The translations under genes were made by a program, and so were the position numbers. From G965247265 sp965247265 (lineage in GTDB: Bacteria; Pseudomonadota; Gammaproteobacteria; UBA4575): DNA of 64,000 nucleotides. Each line of letters starts with the position of its first letter. The stretch's first letter is position 1. Under the pieces are notes generated by a model that saw only the letters and a list, made by a program, of their open reading frames with translations, ran no database searches and was not told where the DNA came from. Shown one piece after another: positions 1-7,576 of this stretch. The stretch covers positions 1,984,001 through 2,048,000 of the forward strand of contig OZ252002.1 of the NCBI GenBank assembly GCA_965247265.1. Direction: 5' to 3'.

Positions 1-2864
1 GCCGGTGTGGCGGTCGCGGTAGATGCCGCACCGGTGATCTGGAAATTGGTGAAGGTTCCCGACGCCGCCCGCACTGTGAAGGTGTAGTTGGTGCCGTCGG
101 TCAACCCGCCAACGGATACGGTCGTCTTATTCCCCGATCCGGACTCGTGCGCATTATCCGAAACCTGAGTGTTGGTGCCGGTGAGCGTCGTCCGGACCGC
201 ATAACGGGCGATCCCGGAGTCGCCCGTGTCCCACTGCAGCACGACCCGGCCTTTGTCCGGCACCGCCACCAGACCGGTCGGCGCAGGCCACAGGGGCGTG
301 GCAGTCACGCGGGGCGCCGCGCCGGGACCGGAATCGTTCACCGCGCGCACCGCCAACGTGTACTCGGTGCCGTTGGTCAGGCCGGTCACGGTGGTGGTGG
401 TGGTGGCCGCGCTGCTGCCCTCGATATCGATGAAGTTCGTGCCGCCGTTGGTGCTGACCTGGTATTTGGTGATCGTGTCGTCGTCCGGATCGGCCCAAGT
501 GAGCGCAACCTCCTGGCTACGCGCCGTGGGCGAGAGATTCGCCGGGGGGTCCGGCACCGGCGCCGGCGTGGCGATCTTGCTGGAGGGCAGGCCGGTGATG
601 CCGGACGTATCCACCGCCCGCACCGTGAAGGTGTATTCGGTGCCGTTGGTCAAGGTGGAAATGGTGGTGGTCGTCGTGTTCCCCGATCCGGCCGGGACGT
701 CCAAGATCTCAGGCGTCGCGCCGCTGCTGGTGGCCTGCCAATGGATCCGATAATGGGTGATCAAGGCGTTGCCCGTATCCCACTGCAATATGGCTTGGCC
801 GTCGCCCGGCTCCGCCGCCAGATTGGTCGGTGCCGGCCACAGTGGCGTGGCGGTAATGGCGGCGGCCGTACCGCCAGCTAAATCGTTAGCCGCGCGCAGC
901 GCCAACGTGTGTGCGGTTCCGTTGGTCAGGCCGGTCACGGTGTGTTCGAGGGTGTTGTCCGTATTGTTTTCGATGATGTCGTTGCTGTCGATATTGGTGA
1001 AGATCGTGCCACCGTCGGTGCTCACCTGATATTTGGCGATCGTGCTGTCAGCCGGATTGTCCCAAGTCAGAGTGGCCTTGCGGTCTTCGCCCTGCGTGAC
1101 CGAGAGGTTCGCCGGGGCGGGCCACAGGGGAATAGCATCGGCGTTGGCCGGATTGCCGTTTCCGGAAGCGTTCACCGCGCGTACCCACAATGTGTATTGG
1201 GTGCCGTTGGTCAGGCCGGTTACGGTGTAGGTGGTGGTGGTCCGACTGCTGCCGCTGATGTCGGTGAAGTTCCCGCCGCCGTCGGTTCTGACCTGGTACT
1301 TCCTGATGGTGTTGTCGCCCGGATTGATCCAGGACAGCGTGACTTGGCCGTCACCCACCGTAGCCGAGAGGCCCGTCGGTTCGGCCGGTGGCGCGCGCGG
1401 CGTCGCGGTCGCGGTGGATGCCTGGCCGGGACCGGAAATGTTCCTCGCGCGCAACTCGAACGTGTACTCGGTGCCGTTGGTCAGGCCGGTCACGGTGTGT
1501 TCGGTGGTGTCCACACCGCTGCCGTCGATGTCCGTCCACGCAGTGTAGGTGCTGTCGTCGCTGTCCGTCACCTTCGAGCGGACCTGGTATCTGGCGATCG
1601 TGTCGCCGCCCGGATTGGACCAGGACAGCGTGACCGCGCCGTCACCCGGCACGGGCAAGAGGCTCGTCGGGGCGGCCGGGAGCGTCGCGGCGGTCACGGT
1701 GGCTGCTGTGCCGTTGCCACCAACATTCTTCGCACGCACCGCAAACGTGTACGCGGTGCTGCTGGTGAGGCCGGTCACGGTGTATCCGGTGGGGGGCGCA
1801 TCGGGGTCGGTGACGGCGATGTTCGCCCACGCAGTGTAGGTGCTGTCGTCGCTGTCCGTCACCTTCGAGCGGACCTGGTATCTGGTGATCGTGTTGTTGC
1901 CCGGATCGCCCCAGTTCAGCGTCACCTCGTCGGTTTCATCCGACGCGGCCGAGAGGTTCGGGGCGGCCGGAAGCGTCGCGGTGGTCACGGTGGCTGCTGC
2001 GCCGTTGCCGCCAACATTCTTCGCACGCACCGCAAACGTGTACGTGGTGCCGCTGGTGAGGCCGGTCACGGTGTAGCTGTCGGTGCTCGCACCGCTGCCG
2101 CCGATATCGGTCCAGTTGCCGTAGTCGCCCGCGCCTGTTTTCCGGCGATACTGGTACTTGGTGATCGTGTTGTTGGCCGGATCGTCCCAGGTCAGCGCCA
2201 CCTCGGTTTCACCCGGCGCGGCCGAGAGGTTCTCCGGCGCCGCCGGGGCCAAGGTGTTCCCCTGGACCCTGATTTGTATCGAAGTTGAGTACACACCGCC
2301 ATCATCCTCCCAGCCCCCGGTTCTGTCAGACCGGCGCGTGTAGCGGTGATTGCCGATGCTCCACTCTATGGCCTTGCCGGAATCTTCGTTGTCGTTAGCC
2401 GTCAGGTTCCAACGAGGTCTGGTTCCGCTACCGTCAAACGTCATGTGCACGAAGTATTGGGTGTTTCGAGTCAGAGTGGCTACGCCAGGGGCGGTGAATG
2501 TCTGGAGTCCCGTCCCTATGTTGGACGGGTTGGTCAAGGTGTATAAGACCGCGTTGCTCGGGCGACCCGATCCGGTGGCGGCCCCCACCGTGACCGTCAG
2601 GGTTCCACTACCCGGAGCCCCCTGCGTGTCCAACTGGATACTTGATAGGTCGTAGCCCCGCGTATTCTGGCCCGTGGTGAACCCCTGAGCACAGTCTAGT
2701 TCTATTATTGGTTCAGAACCTTGGACACATGCTGTATGGCCGTGGGTGGTTTGGCCCGTGTTGCTCACGAGGGTTTGGGCGTGCGCCGGCGCCGTGAAAC
2801 CGAGCGGCAGCACCACGGCGGCGAGGACTGCGCCGATGATTACCAGCCGTGGGAAAGATCTCAC
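1..2864 (-). CDS. Secreted fibronectin type III repeat protein, 3' end outside the window
   Basis: Open frame of about 954 codons with no stop, running off the left edge. I start it at GTG 2864, which follows a GGGGG ribosome site and gives a signal peptide (MRSFPRLVIIGAVLAAVVLP, cleavage likely after AHA). A Gly/Thr-rich N-terminal module of about 170 residues (FTTGQNTRGYDLSSIQLD) resembles choice-anchor-type domains. At least eight FN3 domains of about 85-95 residues follow, each opening with P.AP.NLSA and closing with GLTNGTEYTFTVRA. It is probably a surface or secreted adhesion or matrix protein; the C-terminal anchor or enzyme is not visible. Codons are strongly G/C-ending, unlike every other gene in the window. 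The forward-strand open frames here are shadows. Confidence 0.85.
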   Translation of the reverse strand, partial: MRSFPRLVIIGAVLAAVVLPLGFTAPAHAQTLVSNTGQTTHGHTACVQGSEPIIELDCAQGFTTGQNTRGYDLSSIQLDTQGAPGSGTLTVTVGAATGSGRPSNAVLYTLTNPSNIGTGLQTFTAPGVATLTRNTQYFVHMTFDGSGTRPRWNLTANDNEDSGKAIEWSIGNHRYTRRSDRTGGWEDDGGVYSTSIQIRVQGNTLAPAAPENLSAAPGETEVALTWDDPANNTITKYQYRRKTGAGDYGNWTDIGGSGASTDSYTVTGLTSGTTYTFAVRAKNVGGNGAAATVTTATLPAAPNLSAASDETDEVTLNWGDPGNNTITRYQVRSKVTDSDDSTYTAWANIAVTDPDAPPTGYTVTGLTSSTAYTFAVRAKNVGGNGTAATVTAATLPAAPTSLLPVPGDGAVTLSWSNPGGDTIARYQVRSKVTDSDDSTYTAWTDIDGSGVDTTEHTVTGLTNGTEYTFELRARNISGPGQASTATATPRAPPAEPTGLSATVGDGQVTLSWINPGDNTIRKYQVRTDGGGNFTDISGSSRTTTTYTVTGLTNGTQYTLWVRAVNASGNGNPANADAIPLWPAPANLSVTQGEDRKATLTWDNPADSTIAKYQVSTDGGTIFTNIDSNDIIENNTDNTLEHTVTGLTNGTAHTLALRAANDLAGGTAAAITATPLWPAPTNLAAEPGDGQAILQWDTGNALITHYRIHWQATSSGATPEILDVPAGSGNTTTTTISTLTNGTEYTFTVRAVDTSGITGLPSSKIATPAPVPDPPANLSPTARSQEVALTWADPDDDTITKYQVSTNGGTNFIDIEGSSAATTTTTVTGLTNGTEYTLAVRAVNDSGPGAAPRVTATPLWPAPTGLVAVPDKGRVVLQWDTGDSGIARYAVRTTLTGTNTQVSDNAHESGSGNKTTVSVGGLTDGTNYTFTVRAASGTFTNFQITGAASTATATP

Positions 2865-3140
2865 GGAAACTATCCCCCTGCACGCGCCTGTTCGACACAA
2901 CGTCGGGCTACTTGCGTTTTTGGCGTGAATTATATCGTTATTCATGTTCGTCTGCTTGCTTGCAGTCACGCTGTCCTACTCACCGGTTACTGGCCCTCGT
3001 TATGTGGCCTTCGGCTGGTAATCATACCAAAGGGAGCATTCTCTAGACAGTTCTTAGTCGAACCTGTCAAGTGTCCTAGCCCCTAAACTTGATCCACATT
3101 TTAAGAGAGAATTGTATTTTGTAGTGGCCAAGGGGTTCAT

Positions 3141-3506
3141 ATGCGCAAGCGTTTCAAAGAGACCGAGATCATCAATCTGTTGCGAGGCATTGAAGTAAAG
3201 ATAGCCGAAGGCCGGGCCGTGCCGGATGCGTGTCGCAGTGCGGGCGTGAGTGATAAAAGCTATTATCGCTGGCGTAAGCTCTACGGCAGTATGGGCAGCA
3301 GTGAAGTGAAGAAGTGTAAGGAATTGGAGAAGGAGAACGATCGACTCAAACACATTGTCGCCGATTTGGAACTCGATAAATGCATCCTGAAGGAAGCGCT
3401 GGATTTTTTAGGACACAAGGGGCAGGTCCCGAACAAGTACGCAAAACGGTCATGCATGTCCGTCAACGCCTGGGGAGTAGCGAGCGCCGCACCTGTCGTA
3501 TATTAG
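3141..3506 (+). CDS. IS3-family transposase OrfA
   Basis: 121 codons. Helix-turn-helix protein (AVPDACRSAGVSDKSYYRWR at about residues 30-50) followed by a leucine-zipper-like stretch (KELEKENDRLKHIVADLELD), typical of IS3 OrfA. Residues past about 90 are read in the OrfA frame but are probably not functional, because productive translation shifts to the OrfB frame at the slippery heptamer. It should bind the terminal repeats and act as the N-terminal part of the OrfAB fusion. ATG 3141 lies about 75 bp inside the left end, as usual for the family. Confidence 0.85.
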   Translation: MRKRFKETEIINLLRGIEVKIAEGRAVPDACRSAGVSDKSYYRWRKLYGSMGSSEVKKCKELEKENDRLKHIVADLELDKCILKEALDFLGHKGQVPNKYAKRSCMSVNAWGVASAAPVVY

Positions 3507-4288
3507 ATCAACCTCGCAGCACGCAACGCTATGGTTGCATCCAGAATACTGACAATGAGGATGCCCTGAGACTAGCCCTGGTTCGTTTGGCCAAGCAGTA
3601 CGGGTGGTACGGTTATCGCAAGATGACCGCCTTGCTTCGCATCGAAGGTTGGCGCGTCAATCACAAAAAAGTCGGACGTTTATGGCGAGAAGAAGGATTG
3701 CAAGTACCCAAGCGTCATAAGAAACGTAAACGGCTCTACGACCATAAACATTCCATCATTCGGATGCGGCCCCTCTATCCACGACACATCTGGAGTGTTA
3801 ATTTTGTACAAGATCGACTCATCCATGGTCGCCCCTACAAGATGTTAACGGTAATCGATGAATATACCCGGCAGTGTTTAATAGTTGCCACGCAGTTTGC
3901 GATGACGTCACAAGAGGTGTTGGAAACACTGAGCCAACTCTTTATTCAACATGGAAAACCCCACTATATCCGTAGTGACAATGGCGGCGAATTCAAAGCC
4001 AGGCGGTTACAACAGCGGCTCACGCAAGTCGGTGTAGAACCGATTTATATCTACCCCGGCAGTCCTTGGGAGAATGGATATAACGAACGCTTCAATGGCA
4101 CCTTACGAAATGAAGTACTTAACCTCGAGGTCTTCTATTCCATCCAAGAAGCACAATCAGTGATTAAACAATGGGTGCAACAATACAATCACACCAGGCC
4201 CCGTCAATCATTAAACTATCGACCTCCTGTGCCCGAAACCACGACACCTGCTCTCTCACAAGAAGTGGTACATACCAAGGGGGCTTGA
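3380..4288 (+). CDS. IS3-family transposase OrfB (integrase-core domain)
   Basis: 302 codons from the first ATG; real synthesis is probably as an OrfAB fusion through the -1 shift at 3404-3410. HTH_21-like segment, then an rve integrase core. The second acidic residue is in SDNGGEF and the glutamate in SPWENGYNERFNG. The first expected catalytic aspartate, normally W.xDFV.D in this group, reads WSVNFVQD, so Asp is replaced by Asn (codon AAT). The frame is otherwise intact, suggesting a recently disabled copy. The stop codon lies at the right inverted repeat. Confidence 0.85.
   Translation: MHPEGSAGFFRTQGAGPEQVRKTVMHVRQRLGSSERRTCRILDQPRSTQRYGCIQNTDNEDALRLALVRLAKQYGWYGYRKMTALLRIEGWRVNHKKVGRLWREEGLQVPKRHKKRKRLYDHKHSIIRMRPLYPRHIWSVNFVQDRLIHGRPYKMLTVIDEYTRQCLIVATQFAMTSQEVLETLSQLFIQHGKPHYIRSDNGGEFKARRLQQRLTQVGVEPIYIYPGSPWENGYNERFNGTLRNEVLNLEVFYSIQEAQSVIKQWVQQYNHTRPRQSLNYRPPVPETTTPALSQEVVHTKGA
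3404..3410 (+). promoter_or_regulatory. Programmed -1 frameshift heptamer T_TTT_TTA
   Basis: The heptamer sits exactly in the OrfA frame (GAT TTT TTA). Slipping back one base continues into the OrfB frame (…DF then FRTQGAGPEQVRK…). This is a canonical X_XXY_YYZ signal, known to make the OrfAB transposase in IS3 elements. Confidence 0.75.
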
Positions 4289-4290
4289 CA

Positions 4291-4763
4291 TGAGATGGTG
4301 ACGACTGTGACAGTGAATTTTTATTATCAAAAATTATCTCAATAACTCTTTTACCAGTACCACCTTTTCGTTTACGAATAATATTTACCCCCATTTTTCG
4401 TAAAGCTGGTTGAAGCTCAGTAAGCCTGTTACTAAAAGTAGCTGGAATATTTGGCCATCCTCTTGGTTTGCGCTTTCCAGCAATTTCCCACTGCATTATT
4501 CGATCAATAATTTCTAATAATTCTGATGCCGTACCTATCCATTGATCTTGATTTTTTGAAAATGTGTATATGGCACTACCTAGTAGAGAGTTTTCAATTG
4601 TCACCTGGGCATTATTGACATACTTTTTCATATAAATATTTGTAAATTCATGTTCTTGCCATCCAAATGCAGGAGAAGCAGCTGTAGCCAATAAAACAAA
4701 GTCAGCCATTCGGGGCAGTCTATCTAATCGGGTGTGAGGTAACTCGCGCAGTGCAACAGACAA
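4291..4763 (-). pseudogene. C-terminal fragment of a primase/helicase-type mobile-element ATPase
   Basis: About 155 residues readable from TTG 4763. It matches from memory the C-terminal domain of element-borne primase-helicase ATPases: DRLPRMADFVLLATAASPAF, then QWIGTASELLEII, NRLTELQPALRKMGV and a basic GKRVIEIIF end. Walker motifs are absent. An in-frame TAA lies just upstream (4770-4772), so the N-terminal part is missing, and the 3' end runs into the IS at 4290. Both ends are therefore breakpoints. It probably once belonged to the element whose integrase lies at 5598-6749. Confidence 0.6.
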
Positions 4764-4835
4764 CCCTTTTTATAGTGCGCCGAGCATTTTTGGTCTAGCA
4801 ATATCAAACTCTTTTCAGAAAAGACAATATCTAGT

Positions 4836-5375
4836 TTGTGTGAATCAGGTCATTTTCCTCATGCAGTTATTGATAGAGCCATTTGGTTTAGAAAATCTAT
4901 CTCTCAAGCTTGGGTTAATGAAAATTTAACAGAATACTTTGATGGCAAACCTTTTAAACCAATTGTAATAAATAAAATAAATTACACAGATGGTATCGAA
5001 TCAATCAAAGATTTAGATTTACATTTCCTGAACGAATTAAGCTGTATAGCAGATCGTTTGTATCAACTAACTGGTTTACCACCAGGTATTTATTTTTTGA
5101 TTAAGAGCAGTGAAATTGTCTACATAAGCAAAAGTGTTTGTCCATTTAGTAGAATAAAGTCACATAAAACTAACAACAAATTATTTGATCATGCCTATCT
5201 ATTACCTGCACCAGAAATCTACCATACAGAATTAGAAACTGAATTAATTAAGTTATATCAACCGCCATTAAATAATGAAATTGCTAAGAAGCTTAAGACT
5301 TGGGAAAAGTCTAAATATAAAAATGCACAAACATTAGTTACTAAAGTACTGAAAAATGAAGCTGTTAAGACTTAA
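4836..5375 (+). CDS. GIY-YIG-like nuclease domain protein
   Basis: 179 codons from TTG 4836. The frame is open back to a TAG at 4773 without ATG, so the true N-terminus may be lost. The C-terminal half (about residues 85-150) has the GIY-YIG pattern: LPPGIYFLIKSSEIVYISKS, then SRIKSHK, FDHAYLLPAPEIYHTELETE and LIKLYQPPLNNE. The usual second motif (V)YIGKS reads VYISKS, a Gly-to-Ser change, so nuclease activity is uncertain. It overlaps the next gene by 20 bp and so forms one unit with the excisionase-like and integrase genes. No strong ribosome site is visible. Confidence 0.65.
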   Translation: MCESGHFPHAVIDRAIWFRKSISQAWVNENLTEYFDGKPFKPIVINKINYTDGIESIKDLDLHFLNELSCIADRLYQLTGLPPGIYFLIKSSEIVYISKSVCPFSRIKSHKTNNKLFDHAYLLPAPEIYHTELETELIKLYQPPLNNEIAKKLKTWEKSKYKNAQTLVTKVLKNEAVKT

Positions 5376-5601
5376 AGATTATCGGTTGCGCTTTTACGAG
5401 CATCCAAGACCAGCATTAAAAACGTTAAAAAAATACGTTCGTGATGGCGATTTATCAGGCGGTTTTATTGATAGTAAAGGATATTATTGGGTAGACTTGG
5501 ACAAAACCGAAATTGAAAATACTCGTTTAGCAGAAGATATCGAAATCGACGAAATTTTAAAACGCACTCCTGAAGCAGAAGAACAAATAAAAGGTTTATG
5601 A
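5356..5601 (+). CDS. Small excisionase-like DNA-binding protein
   Basis: 81 codons. The pattern RLKDYRLRFYEHPRPALKTL, KKYVRDGDLSGGFIDSKGYY, WVDLD resembles small phage excisionase/MerR-like proteins that sit directly before an integrase. It starts inside the end of the GIY-YIG gene and its stop overlaps the integrase start by 4 bp (ATGA-type coupling). Its expected role is directionality factor or transcriptional regulator of the integrase. I infer the function from position, size and the winged-helix-like pattern. Confidence 0.6.
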   Translation: MKLLRLKDYRLRFYEHPRPALKTLKKYVRDGDLSGGFIDSKGYYWVDLDKTEIENTRLAEDIEIDEILKRTPEAEEQIKGL

Positions 5602-6749
5602 ATCCTAGAAAGTGGAAGCACGACTTACCAGATAATTTAACACTGGATGAGTCTAAAGGTCGTTATCGTTACTGGCATCCTATTAAAAAAAATCGAACCT
5701 GGCTGGGAAAAGATAAAGCCAAAGCTATGCAATTAGCTACAGATTTTAATCTTGCTATTGAATTACAATTACAAAAAAGACGAATCGAGAATGGAAATCC
5801 ATACAAAGTTAAACATCTTGTTAATTTGTTCCGTGCATCTGCGATTCATAACGAGCCGTGGGATGATGGCACAAAACGTAATTACGAATTTAAGTTAAAT
5901 GTAATTAATGATGAATATGGAAATCACCATTTTGTTGCTATTGATCGTTTAGAAATTGATAAGTTTTTAACACTACGTTGTAAAAATGCTGATACTTGGA
6001 ATAAATGGCGGTATGTATTCATATTGTTATATCGCTTTGCTATTAGCAAAAAAATAGTCGAATTTAATGAAGCTGAAGCTGTATTGAAAAGATCGACTAG
6101 CAAAAAAATAGCATATAACCGCACTCAGAGAATCCCTTTAACTATAGATCGTTTCTGGAAGATTCATGATCATGAAGAAACCGAACCTTTTATGAAAGTG
6201 GCAATGAAGTTTTCACTGGTAACATTACAATCAAGATTTGAATGTGTAAGTGTAAAATATACAGATGAACGAGACGGATTTATTTATATTATTCGCGACA
6301 AGACATCTGGTGATTCAGATATGGCCTTTATTCGTATCGAAGTTACCGACCAAATAAAGGAGATCATTGGTGAATCACGTAACGATAATGTAGTAACCCC
6401 TTACATTGTTCATCGTAAACCTAAATCACGCCAACGTCGACATATAGATAACAAACCACACTGGACTTATGTTGAGCCTGATTTTATTACCAAGGAATTT
6501 CGCAGAGTAATGTTATTAGCATGTCCTGAATATAAAAATACAGGTCGTCAATGCCCTACTTTTCATCAAATACGTAAGCTTGGCGCGAATCTGTATTACG
6601 ACGGTGGCTACACAAAGGACCAAGTACGCTCACTCATGACTCACACAGACGAGAAAACCACTCAAATCTATTTAACCACTGGCCAAGTACCAGATAATCG
6701 ATTTATCAAGGTAAAAGCCTCACTTAAGCTGTCAGATTTTAGAACTTGA
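5598..6749 (+). CDS. Tyrosine recombinase (integrase) next to tRNA-Gly
   Basis: 383 codons. N-terminal arm-binding region (WLGKDKAKAMQLATDF), SAM-like core-binding domain about residues 70-170, then the catalytic domain. The C-terminal catalytic residues are clear: FHQIRKLGANLYYDGG (HxxR), SLMTHTDEKTTQIYL (His and nucleophilic Tyr). The first Arg is probably in LQSRFECVSV. The frame is intact. It lies about 130 bp from the 3' end of tRNA-Gly, the usual place for an integrase of a tRNA-targeting element, so the element should extend leftwards from 6877. That part is truncated by the IS and composition break. Confidence 0.85.
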   Translation: MNPRKWKHDLPDNLTLDESKGRYRYWHPIKKNRTWLGKDKAKAMQLATDFNLAIELQLQKRRIENGNPYKVKHLVNLFRASAIHNEPWDDGTKRNYEFKLNVINDEYGNHHFVAIDRLEIDKFLTLRCKNADTWNKWRYVFILLYRFAISKKIVEFNEAEAVLKRSTSKKIAYNRTQRIPLTIDRFWKIHDHEETEPFMKVAMKFSLVTLQSRFECVSVKYTDERDGFIYIIRDKTSGDSDMAFIRIEVTDQIKEIIGESRNDNVVTPYIVHRKPKSRQRRHIDNKPHWTYVEPDFITKEFRRVMLLACPEYKNTGRQCPTFHQIRKLGANLYYDGGYTKDQVRSLMTHTDEKTTQIYLTTGQVPDNRFIKVKASLKLSDFRT

Positions 6750-6763
6750 TCACAGTCGGTGAA

Positions 6764-6777
6764 CGGTTGCGCTTTTA
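6764..6777. repeat. Short direct repeat shared with 5383-5396 and partly with tRNA-Gly
   Basis: The 14-mer cggttgcgctttta occurs exactly at 5383-5396 (in the excisionase-like gene) and at 6764-6777 (just after the integrase). The core ggttgcgct recurs in tRNA-Gly at 6922-6930. It may be an attachment core or integrase site, or coincidence. Confidence 0.35.
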
Positions 6778-6787
6778 TAATTTTTGA

Positions 6788-6829
6788 GTAGACACATAGA
6801 CACAAAGTTTGTGTCTACTTTGTGTCTAC
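6788..6829. repeat. Cluster of inverted and direct TTTGTGTCTAC motifs
   Basis: Between the integrase stop and tRNA-Gly the motif TTTGTGTCTAC occurs twice in direct orientation (6808-6829) and twice, slightly degenerate, inverted (6788-6807). Such clusters beside a tyrosine integrase are typical of arm-type or excisionase binding sites. A hairpin formed by the same bases could also end the integrase transcript. Confidence 0.5.
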
Positions 6830-6876
6830 AGTTTAGAACGTGATTTTTACAAGTGATTGAATTGTAAAAAGAATAA

Positions 6877-6952
6877 TGGAGCGGGAAACCAGGTTCGAAC
6901 TGGCGACCTCAACCTTGGCAAGGTTGCGCTCTACCAACTGAGCTATTCCCGC
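6877..6952 (-). tRNA. tRNA-Gly (anticodon GCC)
   Basis: A 76-nt cloverleaf including an encoded CCA (tgg at 6877-6879 on the plus strand). Acceptor GCGGGAA pairs with TTCCCGC, the T-arm contains GTTCGAACC, and the anticodon loop is CTTGCCAAG. It follows pgsA on the same strand, as glyW does in the uvrC-pgsA-glyW arrangement known from E. coli. Its 3' end faces the integrase, making it the likely integration site of the left element. Confidence 0.95.
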
Positions 6953-7015
6953 TTAAGAGTGCACTATTCTATTGATCAACATCGCTGAGTCAATAAACCT
7001 GGTAAATGTAAAATA

Positions 7016-7570
7016 TTAGCTGTTTACCTTAATCGCTCGGCTTATATAAACCACCATTGACCATAAAGTAAGTGCTGCAGCAACATATAATAGCCACACA
7101 CCAATATCAAATATTGGTAGACCGAAAATTGGGTAATAGTAGAGCAAAAGAAATAAAGAAACCATTTGCGCAGTTGTTTTTATCTTACCTAACATTGATA
7201 CCGCAACAGAGCCCCGATGACCAAGCTCGGACATCCATTCTCTTAAGCCAGAAACTGTGATTTCTCGACCAATTATGATTAGAGAAGGTATTAAAATCGA
7301 TAACTTTCCGTATTCATCAACAATCATGACCAGGACGGTTACCACAATAAGCTTATCTGCGATGGGGTCTAAAAATTCTCCAAGTTTGGAGCTTTGATTT
7401 AACTTTCGAGCTAGATAGCCATCAAGCCAATCCGTGATTCCTGCTAAACCAAATAAAATTGCCGCGGCTGGCATTCCAAATTTGTTTGCAGGAAAATAAT
7501 ACACAAGCACTAATAAAGGAATAATTAATATTCTTATTATTGTCAATATATTAGGGATGTTATTTGACAT
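7016..7570 (-). CDS. pgsA: CDP-diacylglycerol--glycerol-3-phosphate 3-phosphatidyltransferase
   Basis: 184 codons. Integral membrane enzyme making phosphatidylglycerophosphate, the first committed step to phosphatidylglycerol and cardiolipin. The CDP-alcohol phosphotransferase motif DGx2ARx8Gx3Dx3D is perfect: D50-G51, A54-R55, G64, D68, D72. Several hydrophobic helices and normal length. It lies 6 bp downstream of uvrC and upstream of tRNA-Gly, the classical gammaproteobacterial order, so it is probably cotranscribed with both. Confidence 0.95.
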   Translation of the reverse strand: MSNNIPNILTIIRILIIPLLVLVYYFPANKFGMPAAAILFGLAGITDWLDGYLARKLNQSSKLGEFLDPIADKLIVVTVLVMIVDEYGKLSILIPSLIIIGREITVSGLREWMSELGHRGSVAVSMLGKIKTTAQMVSLFLLLYYYPIFGLPIFDIGVWLLYVAAALTLWSMVVYISRAIKVNS

Positions 7571-7576
7571 TTTAAT

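Larger units (their letters stand above)
3065..4290 (+). mobile_element. IS3-family (IS407-like) insertion sequence
   Basis: A 1,226-bp element bounded by TGTCAAG at 3065 and its inverse CTTGACA ending at 4290; beyond these seven bases the terminal repeats match poorly. It has the two-frame orfA/orfB organisation of IS3 elements. Flanks (…cgaacc and tgagat…) show no 3-5 bp target duplication. It sits at the border between the GC-rich FN3 gene and the AT-rich remainder, and its right end interrupts a primase-helicase gene fragment. This fits recombination between IS copies, a deletion next to the IS, or an assembly join. Confidence 0.85.

Noticed and set aside
147..2655. Several long plus-strand open frames (for example 909-2288) rich in Arg, Gly and Val
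   Set aside because: They are antisense shadows of the GC-rich FN3 gene; only the minus frame gives a signal peptide and regular domains.
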